Shown in pieces: positions 18,522 through 28,295 of a stretch of DNA of 64,000 bases. Numbering within the stretch: position 1 is the first letter of the stretch; each line of letters opens with the position of its first letter. This stretch comes from Bradyrhizobium canariense. GTDB taxonomy: Bacteria > Pseudomonadota > Alphaproteobacteria > Rhizobiales > Xanthobacteraceae. The translations under genes and the position numbers were made by a program. The notes beneath the pieces were generated by a model. The model saw only the letters and a list, made by a program, of their open reading frames with translations. It had not been told where the DNA came from and made no database searches. The DNA lies in assembly GCF_019402665.1 (NCBI RefSeq), contig NZ_VSST01000027.1, positions 1 through 64,000 of the forward strand, given 5' to 3'.

Positions 18522-19432
18522 CGCTCGCGAAGCAGGTCGAGGACGGACGCAGCGATGGATTGCAGTTGGCCTGCCGCCAATAGGCGCGGAAGCTCAGCCG
18601 CGTCGGACCCTCGGCATCATGCACCTCGCGGAAGGTGACACCCGGATAGACTGCGCCAGTCGCACTTTCCAATATCAGTAGAATGCCCCAGCCCACGCCG
18701 ACCAAGGAGAGGAGCGGTCGAGCACGACATCATGGCGAAGCAGCAGGCAAGGGTCGGAGGATCCCAATTTGCTGATGAGGAGCTTCAGGAATTCCGGTCC
18801 CAGCCTCGCTGTGACATTAAAAGCGATTCGCGCCTCAGTTCGCCCCAGTGAACTACTCCACGGCCCGTCAACGGATGGTTCGCGGGGAGGGCGGCAACGA
18901 CACGCTCGCTCCAGAGCAACAATGACCTGTCACTCCATTTCGGGTTGGGCTCGGCCACCAAGGCGACGTCAACGGCGGAGCTGGCGAGATCCGAGATCAG
19001 ATGGTCGCTCGCTCCGTCGACCAGTTGTCTATCGACATCGGGGAAGCGGTGCCGGTGCTCGAGGAGAGTGGCCCGGAGATTGCCGGCTGAGAGGGAGGTG
19101 TGGATGCCGATGGTCAACCGACCGCTCTCGCCACGCGAGCGGGTCTTGAGACGAGCGCTCATTGCATCAGCTTCGCCCACGACGCGCCGGGCGGCATCGA
19201 GGAATTCCTGACCTTCAATGGTCGGTCGCGTACCGCCATTTGTGCGCTCGAACAGAGTGCTGCCCAACTTGCATTCGAGATTGCGCAAGCGGCGACTAAG
19301 AGTCGACTGCTTGATGTTGAGCGTCTCCGCCGCTTGCCGCAGGCTTCGGTGCTGGGATGCGGCGATCGCCCAGCGTAGATCTCGAAATTCCACAGGCGCG
19401 GTCGAAGCCCTATGGCGAGTTGCCGGTAACAA
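18485..19432 (-). pseudogene. LysR-type regulator, broken
   Basis: The N-terminal HTH is clear (LRWAIAASQHRSLRQAAETL, NIKQSTLSRRLRNLECKLGS), followed by about 150 residues of ligand-binding domain. The frame breaks near 18785 and the C-terminus continues in another frame (SLVGVGWGILLILESATGAV and GPTRLSFRAYW) to TGA at 18485. It is convergent with and overlaps the DUF2274 gene. A single indel seems to be the cause. Confidence 0.7.
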
Positions 19433-19531
19433 AATTGTTTCTTGAATGGGTCACTCCATTTGCTTGCGCTTCTTCAGCACCCCTGCCAGCGAATTCGTTG
19501 ACTACTGTGAGGTGCGGTCAATTCGGAATAG

Positions 19532-19705
19532 CTAGGATTCCGGTTCCGGCGTCGACCCAGACGAGGACACCACCGAAATTTTGGAAGCTTTGATCTTGCG
19601 CTTGAGCGCCCGCCTTTTCATGGTAGCCGTCAATCGAGCTTTCTCAGTCCTCTCTTTCGATGTGTTCAGAGGTGGGTTGCGAACCGATAGCCTCAGACTG
19701 GACAT
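19532..19705 (-). CDS. Small basic ORF with strong ribosome binding site
   Basis: 57 codons, starting MSSLRLSVRNPPLNTSKERT, with a Lys/Arg-rich middle (MKRRALKRKIKA) and a Ser/Pro/Glu tail. AAGGAGA lies 6 nt before ATG 19705, which is why it is listed. No family recognised and no cysteine. It sits alone between LysR relics. Confidence 0.35.
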   Translation of the reverse strand: MSSLRLSVRNPPLNTSKERTEKARLTATMKRRALKRKIKASKISVVSSSGSTPEPES

Positions 19706-19989
19706 GCTGGTCTCCTTCATTTTCCTCATATGTGTCGATGAGGCCGCAGCCCACCTATTGCCTCCTATCGCGAGTTGAGTGGACTTCCACGGTGGCTTGC
19801 CTCTCTTGGCCGTTCAAATCAGTCAGCCCTCTGGAGGGCAGGCGCAATCGATGAGCCTCTCCAGAGCGGGGATCTCGTTATCTGGCCTCCATTGCGCAGA
19901 AAATTTGAGCGTCTCGGCCCGCGGAAGTGTTCCTGATCGCTCAGCCGTAGTCAGGTCGATTTGGGAATCATTGCCTGAATTCAAGCATG

Positions 19990-20280
19990 GCGCACGCAGA
20001 TTTCTGGCGCTGAGAGACCTCCATGTTTTCGAGTATGAACCGCGCAATACGAAAAAAGTACGACTTGCGGCTGTCGACGAATGCCAGCGTTCGACCGCTC
20101 AAAAATCGCAATACCCACGAGATGCTCGAACTGTCGTATCGAGCGGCTAAGCGTCGTTTGTTTGACAAGAGGTACGTCAGCCGCCTGTCGGAGACTTCCG
20201 AAGTCCGCGGCTATAACAGCATAGCGAAGTTGCCGAGGATCAAGGTTCGGAATGCGAGGTGCTTCGATAGACAGTCGCGA
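19990..20280 (-). pseudogene. LysR-type regulator N-terminal fragment
   Basis: The HTH reads LRYAVIAADFGSLRQAADVP, LVKQTTLSRSIRQFEHLVG, IAIFERSNAG, close in pattern to the relic at 18485-19432. It ends after about 70 residues without an effector domain. Confidence 0.55.
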
Positions 20281-20299
20281 GCCTGGATCATCCATCGCA

Positions 20300-21312
20300 C
20301 ACTTACCAAATTAATCGAAGGTACCGAAGCTGTGCGCAGGGATTGTGACGAGTTTTAGTTGTGTGGGACGGTCCGCCAGCGGCCGAGCTCAGCCAGATGA
20401 CCCACCGCGGGCCCGCCGGCTTTGCATGCTCAGCACAGGCTCACATTCGGGATTGCGAAAGATGGGTCCGGTCGAGATCAATGCGCTGCTCATGATCGAC
20501 CGACTACGCACAAATGCTTGAGAGATTTGATGCATTTGCGAAGCTCTAAGCGCTCCCCTGTTACTGTGAGAGGGTCGCCGCTCAAGGCGTCTCACGGACC
20601 TGCATCGGGCTTACGTCATCGGCCGCTGCCATGCTGCAAGACGCGCTCAGATTGTAGCCCGAGCCCAACGGAGGGCGGATGTCATCCATCGCAAAACCAG
20701 GGCGTTTCATCAAACGATTCGATGTCTGTTGCGCGATGCGAGATCGTGAATCTAACTATCGATCAGGGCGGATGCTTTGAGACACGCCGTCCGAAGTTAC
20801 GCGCTGATCCGGGTATAGCCAGAGCTGTCGCGCTCACGTCGAGCTAGGCGCCAACAACCGACGCACCTATTTGGTTTGGCTTGCGCCAACAAGGGAGCTT
20901 CCACCGTGCTCGAAAATCCGCATCTGAGCGCCGGAGATCAGTCCGACAAGGATGAGAGCATGCGCGCTTCCTGCGTTTTGGCCTTCGCGATTACACGAGG
21001 CGTTGCGCGTTGCGCCAGTCCGGCGATGTTGCGTCATCGTGACTGAAGCGCTCGCGCGCTCGCGGGCTATACACGCGCCGAAGCGTTTCCTGCGCGTTGC
21101 GCGGCGATCCGGCTTCGTCCCCTTCGCGTGTCGGAGCGGCGCGCTCCGTCACGCTTTTGCGAAATCTGATTAGACTAGCTAGATCAGAGTCCAGCGGTCG
21201 ATGGGCCTTGGCGCGACAAGCTAGTGAGTGGTGGCGCAATCAGCTCTTCAGCCAACCAATAAGTCGGATTAGAGATGACCATCTGGAGATTCCACGATAG
21301 CCTCATGCGATA
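20300..21312. other. About 1 kb without recognised gene
   Basis: Frames on both strands are short and lack family patterns or convincing ribosome binding sites. Probably decayed DNA. Confidence 0.4.
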
Positions 21313-22221
21313 TCAAGCGGCTTCCGGAAGGGTGGCCTTTTTACAAAGGCGGACGAGCCAACGGCAAAACGCACGAGCGAGTTCGGGATTGTCACTGCGG
21401 TCGACGGCATAGGCCCGATAGTGCATGCCGCTGGGAGCACGTGATCCTGGTATCACATGTAGAGCGCCCCCGCGCACCAGATCGCTGACAATGATTTCGG
21501 GCGCTACCAGAAGGCATTTTCCCGTCATGACCGCCGGCAGAGCCAGGTAATTGTGATCATAACGCGCCCCCGAGCTTATGTCTTTAGTGGTCAGGTTCAT
21601 CGCCCGCAACCATGTGGGCAGTATGTCGGGCCTGGATGTGATATTCAGAATCGGCATCGCGCGAACAATCGAGAGGCCTTTGCCATCGACGTGATCTGGA
21701 GAGCCCACACAGACCAGTTGCTCGTTGTAGATTTCCCAATCGTCGGCCGGTTCGACGATGGAAAGATCGCGTGTAATCAGGATGTCGAAATCGTCGGAGG
21801 ATATCGGCAGCGACAGTGAGCTGATCACATCCACGATGACGCCGCCCATTTCAGTGGAAAACGCCTGGAGATTCGGAATCACAAGAGAGTACGCGAAGGT
21901 CGAAAGCGACGTGCGGACCACAAGCCGATTGACGTCTGGACGATCCCGCCGGCGCATTCTCTTAGCGGTGAAGCACACGGTGTCTAGCGGCTCGGCGACT
22001 GTGTTCGCAAAGAGCCGTCCGAATTCGGTCAATTCGCTCCGCTTGCCGCGTCGTTGCATGAGGTCTGTGCCCAGATGGTCCTGCAGCACGGCCAGGTAGC
22101 GGCTGACGGAGCTCTGGGTCATTCCCAATGCGTGAGCCGCGCGCGTGACGCTTCCTTCTCGCGCGATCGTCACGAACACGCGGATCGCGTTGAGGGGCAC
22201 TTCATTATCTTCGGTGGCCAT
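21313..22221 (-). CDS. LysR-type transcriptional regulator
   Basis: 302 residues. The N-terminal winged HTH is NAIRVFVTIAREGSVTRAAH and ALGMTQSSVSRYLAVLQDHL (about residues 10-50), followed by a periplasmic-binding-like effector domain. It is intact and lies downstream of the aminotransferase-hydrolase pair on the same strand, so it is the likely regulator of the phosphonate catabolic locus. A roughly 45-bp element 68 bp upstream of its start recurs before the ABC transporter and the porin, suggesting an operator for autoregulation and regulon control. A decayed paralogue lies at 24640-25100. Confidence 0.88.
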   Translation of the reverse strand: MATEDNEVPLNAIRVFVTIAREGSVTRAAHALGMTQSSVSRYLAVLQDHLGTDLMQRRGKRSELTEFGRLFANTVAEPLDTVCFTAKRMRRRDRPDVNRLVVRTSLSTFAYSLVIPNLQAFSTEMGGVIVDVISSLSLPISSDDFDILITRDLSIVEPADDWEIYNEQLVCVGSPDHVDGKGLSIVRAMPILNITSRPDILPTWLRAMNLTTKDISSGARYDHNYLALPAVMTGKCLLVAPEIIVSDLVRGGALHVIPGSRAPSGMHYRAYAVDRSDNPELARAFCRWLVRLCKKATLPEAA

Positions 22222-22288
22222 CCTCTATTCCGGAAAATTGTCGCCAGTTCGTACTGGCAGCAGGCCACGACAAAATGAAAGTTCCCAG

Positions 22289-22334
22289 CACATTATTCGA
22301 TGTCTATCGCCGGATTACTGCTTATAAACGATAT
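22289..22334 (+). repeat. Shared upstream element, copy A (next to LysR gene)
   Basis: Begins CACATTATTCGAT, then CGCCGGATTACTGCTT and AACGATAT. The first 13 bases are identical to copy B (43285) and about 60% of the next 36 match. It lies 68 bp upstream of the LysR start codon. It may be a LysR operator. Confidence 0.6.
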
Positions 22335-22424
22335 ATCGCGCGCAAAAACGGCTTAAGCCAACACGAACGGCGTAATGGCCTATGGCGCTGAAAACCTCGC
22401 CATTCGCGGCGCGGCTGGAACGGA

Positions 22425-23297
22425 TCAGCAAAGGAAGCGGGATTCGGCTGATTTAATCTCGTCCATCCTCTGAAGTCTAAAAATCTCCTCCACCGGCAGA
22501 ATGTCCTTGTGAACGTTCTGGACGCCGCCATCGGCGATGATCCGGCGGAAGGTTTCCTGCAGGCCAGTTGCAGCAGCGCGGATCCCGTAGTTGCCGTAGA
22601 TCGTCATGCGAATATTGCCGAGTGCCTTGACGCGCTCGGCATTAAGTTCCGGGTACGCGTTCGGCACGATCGCCAGCGGCACCGATCCGGTCCAGGCGCG
22701 CGAAAAGCTTTCGATCTCGGAAGGATCCTTCTTTTTCGAATGGATCAAGATCATGTCGGCGCCAGCGTCCACATAGGCTTGCGCACGCTGCAGGGCTTCG
22801 GTTTCGCCGAGGCCTGCGATCAGCGCTTCGGTGCGCGCGATCACGAGAAAATCCGGATCCCGTCTTGTCGTGACGGCGGCCGCGATTTTGCCCTTGAACT
22901 CCTCAATGCGCAGCAGTTCCTGGCGCCCACTGGCAACGAGGCTCGTCACTTTCGGAAAGGTCTTGTCTTCGATGACGACGGCACTCGCACCGGCCCGCTC
23001 GTATTCGCCGATCGCATGGATGACATTGATTGCGTTGCCGTAGCCGGTATCGATATCGGCGACGATCGACAGCGTCGTGCGTCCGGCGATCGCCCGCAGC
23101 ATGTCGAGATGCTGGGTCATCGAGATCAGGCTCATGTCCGGAAGGCCGTAAAGCGCCGACAACTCGAAGCCGGAGGCCCATAGGCCATCGAATCCGGCTT
23201 CTTCCGCGAGAATGGCCGAAAGCGGGCTGTGGGCGGCCATGATGTGGACAAGGCTGGTCTGGGTCATGCGAGCGCGAAGGCGTTTGGCAGGAGACAT
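22425..23297 (-). CDS. Phosphonopyruvate hydrolase (PEP mutase/ICL superfamily)
   Basis: 290 residues, the length of Variovorax Pal2 phosphonopyruvate hydrolase. The enzyme splits phosphonopyruvate to pyruvate and phosphate. The superfamily metal loop is DIDTGYGN (D81, D83). The gate loop is E110-DKTFPKVTSL: Thr118 replaces the Asn that PEP mutases keep in EDK-x5-NS, which is the hydrolase signature. ATG 23297 starts the family homology, although the frame is open further upstream. It lies 11 bp behind the aminotransferase stop, hence one operon. The same-strand LysR gene follows. Alternatives are another C-C or C-P lyase of the superfamily, but Thr at this place makes the hydrolase most likely. 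Confidence 0.82.
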   Translation of the reverse strand: MSPAKRLRARMTQTSLVHIMAAHSPLSAILAEEAGFDGLWASGFELSALYGLPDMSLISMTQHLDMLRAIAGRTTLSIVADIDTGYGNAINVIHAIGEYERAGASAVVIEDKTFPKVTSLVASGRQELLRIEEFKGKIAAAVTTRRDPDFLVIARTEALIAGLGETEALQRAQAYVDAGADMILIHSKKKDPSEIESFSRAWTGSVPLAIVPNAYPELNAERVKALGNIRMTIYGNYGIRAAATGLQETFRRIIADGGVQNVHKDILPVEEIFRLQRMDEIKSAESRFLC

Positions 23298-23308
23298 CCG
23301 GAGATCTT

Positions 23309-24508
23309 TCAGGACAGGGCTGCGCAGGCGGCGATGATGCGGTCGCAGGCGCGGGTGAGGTCCTCGAGCGATGAGGCGTAGGAAATGCGGATATAGGGCG
23401 AGGCCATGAATCCGCTTCCGGGCACGACGGCTACGGCGAATGCGTCGAGCAGGTACATGGCAAAATCGGTGTCGGTTTCGATCACCTTGCCGCCCGGTCT
23501 GCGCTTGCCGATAACACCCGCGCAAGAGGGAAAAACGTAGAAGGCGCCGTCCGGCACGCGACACGAAAGCCCCGCGGCCTGGTTCAGCTTGGCAACGACG
23601 AGGTCGCGGCGCTGCAGAAAGGCGCTCGCGAATTCCTGGATATGCTTCCGCCCGCCAGACAGCGCCTCGATGGCAGCATATTGAGAAATCGAGCTGGTGT
23701 GCGAGGAGGTCTGGCCCTGGATGAGGTTCATGGCCTTGATCAGCGCCAGAGGCCCTGCGCCATAACCGACGCGCCAGCCAGTCATCGCGTCAGCCTTGGA
23801 CACGCCGTTGACCGTCAGCGTGCGCTCGTGGAGGTCCGGCGCGACCGCCGCCATGCTAGCAAAGTCGGCGTTGTAGGTGAGCTTTTCATAAATATCGTCG
23901 GAGAGCACATGGACATGGCCATGGCGGCGCAACACCGCAGCGAGCGCGAGCAATTCGCCTCGGCTGTACACCGCACCGGTCGGGTTGGACGGCGAATTCA
24001 GCATGAGCCACTTGGTGCGCGGCGTGATCGCAGCTTCCAGTGCCTCGGGGCGTAGCTTGAAGCCATGGAATTCATCGCAGGCGACGAGAACCGGCTTGCC
24101 GCCAGCCAGCGCCACCATATCGGGATAGGAGACCCAGCAGGGTGTCGGGATCACCACCTCCTCGCCCGGGTCGAGGGTGGCGAACAGTGCGTTGAATACC
24201 ACCTGCTTGGCCCCACAGCCGACCGTAATCTGGTCGATACCGTAATCGAGCCCGTGATCGCGGCGGAAGCTCTCGCCGATCGCCTTGCGCAGCGGCTTGA
24301 TACCGGCGACCGCCGTGTATTTCGTCCGCCCCTCGCGGATCGCCCGGATACCGGCTTCGCAGACAGCAGACGGCGTGTCGAAATCCGGTTCGCCCTGGCT
24401 GAGCGTGATCACATCGGCGCCCTGATCTTTCAGTTCGGCGGCGCGGGCCGTCATGGCCTTGGTTTCGGAGGGACGGACGGCATTGAGCCGTTCTGCAACG
24501 AGAGACAA
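23309..24508 (-). CDS. Class I aminotransferase, probable phosphonoalanine transaminase
   Basis: 399-residue AspC-like fold-type I enzyme: substrate-loop NSPSNPTGAVYSRGEL, PLP lysine in VNGVSKADAMTGWRVGYG, C-terminal arginine in YIRISYASS. It starts at TTG 24508 (MSLVAERLNAVRPS). Next to a phosphonopyruvate hydrolase, the likely reaction is L-phosphonoalanine plus a keto acid to phosphonopyruvate, the pair known from Variovorax Pal2. Family alone would allow aspartate or aromatic amino acids. A paralogue sits in the biosynthetic locus at 53097. Confidence 0.75.
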   Translation of the reverse strand: MSLVAERLNAVRPSETKAMTARAAELKDQGADVITLSQGEPDFDTPSAVCEAGIRAIREGRTKYTAVAGIKPLRKAIGESFRRDHGLDYGIDQITVGCGAKQVVFNALFATLDPGEEVVIPTPCWVSYPDMVALAGGKPVLVACDEFHGFKLRPEALEAAITPRTKWLMLNSPSNPTGAVYSRGELLALAAVLRRHGHVHVLSDDIYEKLTYNADFASMAAVAPDLHERTLTVNGVSKADAMTGWRVGYGAGPLALIKAMNLIQGQTSSHTSSISQYAAIEALSGGRKHIQEFASAFLQRRDLVVAKLNQAAGLSCRVPDGAFYVFPSCAGVIGKRRPGGKVIETDTDFAMYLLDAFAVAVVPGSGFMASPYIRISYASSLEDLTRACDRIIAACAALS

Positions 24509-24639
24509 GATCGAATACCTGCGAAGTTCAAAGCAAAAATTCCCGACGACTTCTACTCGTTCCTTGATGGGTTAACCAATCAGATCATCGCGTTTTCAAA
24601 TGAAGGCATCGAGAACTACGATCATTTACGCCCGTCGCG

Positions 24640-25100
24640 TCGACATGCCTTTCTCGCAGGCGCGCCATCCAGCGGTCGAAGCCGCGAGCAAGACAAGATC
24701 AGAACACTGATGACGTTGGTCACGGCTCGTCCCACCTCGGACAAGTGAGACTGAAGATTTGAACGAGCGCGCCCAGAAAAACATTGTGAGATAGGTGCGT
24801 ACGCCGGTACGGTTCGCTTCCGTTTTGTCGCGCCGATGCATGCGCTCCGCAGTAAACAGGATCGCTCGCTTCGCGAGGGCGTCGCCGGAGGCCGACAATT
24901 CGCTGTTCGGCTGCCCAACTCGGCGACCTTTGACTCGAGATAGTTTTCCCGACAGCGAGGATGCTGGCCGAAACTCCGGCTGATACCGAGGCCTTTGCCA
25001 CCCGCGTCGCCCACGAGACCTTCCCACCAAAGTTGCGCACCGCGCTCACCGATTGCACTTATTTTCCGTCGTTCTCCCCAAGAGCGGAACACGTCATCGC
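24640..25100 (-). pseudogene. Decayed LysR paralogue divergent from ABC transporter
   Basis: Pieces in shifting minus-strand frames track the intact LysR at 21313: FGGKVSWATRVAKASVSAG against the HTH, and ILFTAERMHRRDKTEANRTG, VRTYLTMF against CFTAKRMRRRDRPDVNRLVV. It lies head-to-head with the transporter operon, the standard LysR arrangement, so the transporter probably lost its adjacent regulator and may depend on the paralogue. Confidence 0.55.
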
Positions 25101-25118
25101 ATCTGCGGATGTACAAAT

Positions 25119-25160
25119 CGAATTATTCGATGAGCGTCATCCGACTGTAGCAGTACGAGT
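25119..25160 (+). repeat. Shared upstream element, copy C (ABC transporter)
   Basis: ATTATTCGAT followed by CGTCATCCGACTGTAGC. It matches copy B (43285) at ATTATTCGAT and most of CGTCAC-CGGACTGTTGC. It is 96-137 bp upstream of the transporter ATPase start and just upstream of the LysR relic. Confidence 0.55.
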
Positions 25161-25255
25161 TTCTAACGTCTGCCACGGCAGCGTACACGTCCAGACGGGA
25201 TGATCTCGTTACCGTGCTCTGCGGGGTTTTTCATGACGATGTGGAGGTAACGGCG

Positions 25256-26434
25256 ATGGCATCCGTATCGATTGACAGCATCCATAAGAATTACGGCGCG
25301 ACATCCGTCCTGCGTGGTGTTTCGCTGTCGATAGCGGATGGCGAGTTCCTGACGCTGTTGGGACCATCGGGGTGTGGGAAGTCGACGCTGCTGCGTATCC
25401 TGGCGGGACTCGAGATGCAGGATGCAGGTTCGCTCTCGATCGGCGAGCGGGCGGTCGACAACCTCAGGCCGAAGTGCCGGGACGTAGCGATGGTGTTCCA
25501 GTCTTACGCGCTCTATCCCCATATGACGGTTGCCTCCAACATGGGCCTGCCGCTTCGAATGCGCCGGCTCTCGACCTTCCAGAGGCTTCCTCTTCTGGGC
25601 CGTCTGCTGCCGGGAACGGCGCGGATCGCTGCCGAGATCGACGCGGAAGTCACCCGTACGGCCAAGTCCCTCGGCATCGGCCACCTGCTGGCCCGCAAAC
25701 CGGGGCAGCTCTCCGGCGGCCAGCGCCAGCGCGTGGCGGTCGGCCGGGCAATGGTGCGTCATCCGGCTGTTTTCCTGATGGATGAGCCGCTGTCCAACCT
25801 CGACGCCAAGCTCCGTGTGCAGATGCGCGCCGAAATCAAGGAACTGCACCAGCGGCTCGGGGTCACCTTCGTCTATGTCACTCATGACCAAGCCGAGGCC
25901 ATGACGCTGTCGGACCGCGTGGCTGTGATGCTCGACGGCGAGTTGTTGCAGGTCGCTCCGCCGCAGGAGATCTATGCCGATCCGGACGACCGGCGCGTCG
26001 CCGAATTCATCGGTTCGCCCAAGATCAACATGCTCGACGGTGTGGTGCGCGAACGTGGCCTGATCGATGTGGCCGGATCGACGCTTGCTATCGGGGCTGA
26101 TGCGCTTGCCGGAGCGCATCTCACACTCGGTATTCGCCCCGAGGCTTTTCATCTCGCCGAACGCGGCGGGCAGGGCGTACTGACCGGTTCCGTGCGCATG
26201 ATCGAGCATATGGGCTCCGATCTCTTCGTCCATTTCGATCTGGCGGGTGGCGATCATCCGTTGATCGCAAGGCTGCTCGCCGAACGGGCGCCTGATATCG
26301 CCCCCGGCCAGACCCTACACGTCGGCGTCAGGCCAGACCGTGTGCTTCTGTTTGATCGTAACGGGCGGCGTTTGCGCCAAGAAGTCGAATCCGGCCGCGC
26401 ATCGGTCACGCCGATCCGGGAGGTAGCCCGATGA
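25256..26434 (+). CDS. ABC transporter ATPase, MalK/UgpC type
   Basis: 392 residues. Walker A GPSGCGKST (about 38-46), Q-loop in VFQSYALYPHMTV, signature LSGGQRQRVA, Walker B VFLMDEPLSNLDAKL, and a switch His in THDQAEAMT. A C-terminal TOBE-type regulatory domain starts near 240. About 20 extra residues lie between the Q-loop and the signature. ATG 25256 is preceded by GGAGG. CUT1 ATPases power uptake of sugars, polyols and glycerophospho-compounds. The next gene overlaps by four bases. The substrate is inferred from context to be a phosphonate ester or similar. Confidence 0.88.
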   Translation: MASVSIDSIHKNYGATSVLRGVSLSIADGEFLTLLGPSGCGKSTLLRILAGLEMQDAGSLSIGERAVDNLRPKCRDVAMVFQSYALYPHMTVASNMGLPLRMRRLSTFQRLPLLGRLLPGTARIAAEIDAEVTRTAKSLGIGHLLARKPGQLSGGQRQRVAVGRAMVRHPAVFLMDEPLSNLDAKLRVQMRAEIKELHQRLGVTFVYVTHDQAEAMTLSDRVAVMLDGELLQVAPPQEIYADPDDRRVAEFIGSPKINMLDGVVRERGLIDVAGSTLAIGADALAGAHLTLGIRPEAFHLAERGGQGVLTGSVRMIEHMGSDLFVHFDLAGGDHPLIARLLAERAPDIAPGQTLHVGVRPDRVLLFDRNGRRLRQEVESGRASVTPIREVAR

Positions 26435-27408
26435 GCGAGCCTCTTGCTCTTACCGGCGCTCCCAACGAGCCATCTGCGACCGGTAGCGTTCGAACACTTC
26501 CGCCATCCCTTGCCGCCGCACCGGCCCGCAGGCGGGCCTTTACAGAAGCGCTGGCCGCTTGGGCGCTGGCCGGGCCGGCGGTCTTCTTTCTGCTCGCCCT
26601 GTTCTTCCTGCCGGTGATCGGCGTCTTTGTCATCGCGATCACCGACTGGCAGTTCGGCGGGCTGACGCTCTCCTTTGTCGGCCTCGCCAACTTCCGCGAG
26701 ATCTTCGCTGACGATGGTTTTAGGGCCTCGCTCGTCAACACAATCGTCTACGTTCTGATCGTCGTGCCGGGCACCCTCGTCTTTGGCCTTCTGATCGCAC
26801 TTCTGATCGAAAGCGGAAAGTCCTGCCGCTCCTTTTACCGCGCCATCCACTTCCTGCCCTTCATGGCGACGCTTACGGCCATGGCGGTCGCTTGGGAGGC
26901 ATTGCTGCATCCCACGATCGGCCTCGTCAACCAGACGCTCGCCGCCATGGGCCTGCCGACCGCCAACTGGCTGCGCGACGAGAATACAGCCCTCCCGGTG
27001 CTGGCCGTCATCGGTATCTGGCAGAACCTCGGCTACGCCATGGTGCTGTTTCTGGCCGGCCTGAAGAGCATCCCGCAGGATCTCTACGATGCTGCCGATA
27101 CCGACGGTGCTGACCTTTGGCTCGACCGACTGCGCACCGTCACCTTGCCGCTGCTCGGGCCGGTCTCGATGTTCGTCGTCATCGTCGTGGCGCTGAGGGC
27201 ATTCGAGTCTTTCGACACCGTGAAAGTGCTTACCCAAGGCGGGCCCGGCCACGCATCTGAAATGCTGCTCTACACGCTATATCGGGAGAGCTTTGAGTAT
27301 CTGCGCTCCGGATATGGCGCCGCCGTTGCGGTCGTCTTTCTCGCCATCGTCGTGACCCTCACCCTCGCTCAAGTCCGCCTCATGGATAGGAGGGTGCATT
27401 ACCAATGA
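26431..27408 (+). CDS. ABC permease, CUT1 (MalF/UgpA type)
   Basis: 325 residues with about six membrane spans after a polar N-terminus of 45 residues. The EAA loop reads DAADTDGADLWLDRLRTVTLPLLGP (shown split: DAADTDGADLWLD, RLRTVTLPLLGP). It overlaps both neighbours by ATGA, so it is tightly coupled. It pairs with the next permease as the import channel. Confidence 0.87.
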   Translation: MSEPLALTGAPNEPSATGSVRTLPPSLAAAPARRRAFTEALAAWALAGPAVFFLLALFFLPVIGVFVIAITDWQFGGLTLSFVGLANFREIFADDGFRASLVNTIVYVLIVVPGTLVFGLLIALLIESGKSCRSFYRAIHFLPFMATLTAMAVAWEALLHPTIGLVNQTLAAMGLPTANWLRDENTALPVLAVIGIWQNLGYAMVLFLAGLKSIPQDLYDAADTDGADLWLDRLRTVTLPLLGPVSMFVVIVVALRAFESFDTVKVLTQGGPGHASEMLLYTLYRESFEYLRSGYGAAVAVVFLAIVVTLTLAQVRLMDRRVHYQ

Positions 27409-28253
27409 GCATCAACATGCACCCCAACCGCTTGTTGCAGCCGTCCGCCATCGTCCGCCATGCGGTTCTACTCACCACCGGCGCGCTCATTCTTGTACCG
27501 GTCGTCTGGATGGTGTCGCTGTCGATCAAGCCACCCGGCGAGATCTTCCGCGCCTCGTTCTCCTTCTGGCCGGCGCAATTCTATGGCGTCGAGAACTACA
27601 CCAAGGCGCTCACCGAAGCGCCGCTGCCGCGCTACATGGGCAATGGCCTGATCGTTTGTGCTCTAATCCTCGGCCTTCAGATCCTCGTCTGCGCCCCTTG
27701 CGCCTATGCGCTCGCCAAGATTCGCTTTCCCGGCCGCGACCTGCTCTTCGCCATGGTGTTGATCGGCCTGCTGCTGCCGCACCAGGTGCTCTCGCTGCCG
27801 CTCTTCGTCCTCGGTTACCAGCTTGGCATTCTCAACGGCTATGCTGCGCTTATCTTCCCTTATGTGGTCTCGCCCTTCGGCATCTTCCTGTTCCGCCAGT
27901 TCTTCAAGACCATTCCCGATGACGTGGTCCATGCCGCGCGGCTCGACGGTCTCTCAGAAATCGCGATCGTGTGGAAGATCATGGTGCCGATGGCGCTGCC
28001 GGCCGTAATCGCTTTCTCAATTTTCTCCGTGGTTGGCCACTGGAACGATCTTTTCTGGCCGCTGATCGTGGTGCGCGACCAGTCTCTCATGCCACCCCCG
28101 CTCGGCATCATCGCCTTCAAGACCGAGGAGGCCGGCAACGACTACGGCCCCCTCATGGCCGCATCCACCCTCGTCGTGCTGCCCCTCGTCATCGCCTTCC
28201 TGGCCGCTCAGAAATGGTTCATCCAGGGAATGACCGGAGGGGCAGTAAAGTGA
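27405..28253 (+). CDS. ABC permease, CUT1 (MalG/UgpE type)
   Basis: 282 residues and six spans. The EAA motif is HAARLDGLSEIAIVWKIMVP. The last residues AAQKWFIQGMTGGAVK are the classic MalG-type C-terminus. It overlaps the upstream permease by four bases. The start of the adjacent binding-protein gene lies 43 bp downstream. Confidence 0.87.
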   Translation: MSINMHPNRLLQPSAIVRHAVLLTTGALILVPVVWMVSLSIKPPGEIFRASFSFWPAQFYGVENYTKALTEAPLPRYMGNGLIVCALILGLQILVCAPCAYALAKIRFPGRDLLFAMVLIGLLLPHQVLSLPLFVLGYQLGILNGYAALIFPYVVSPFGIFLFRQFFKTIPDDVVHAARLDGLSEIAIVWKIMVPMALPAVIAFSIFSVVGHWNDLFWPLIVVRDQSLMPPPLGIIAFKTEEAGNDYGPLMAASTLVVLPLVIAFLAAQKWFIQGMTGGAVK

Positions 28254-28295
28254 AACGCCGCCGTTCCGCCGTCAAGTTCTAAAGAACGTAAGCCC

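Noticed and set aside
22425..23297. Second PEP mutase or isocitrate lyase
   Set aside because: The EDK-x5-TS loop has Thr in place of the mutase Asn, and the length fits phosphonopyruvate hydrolase.
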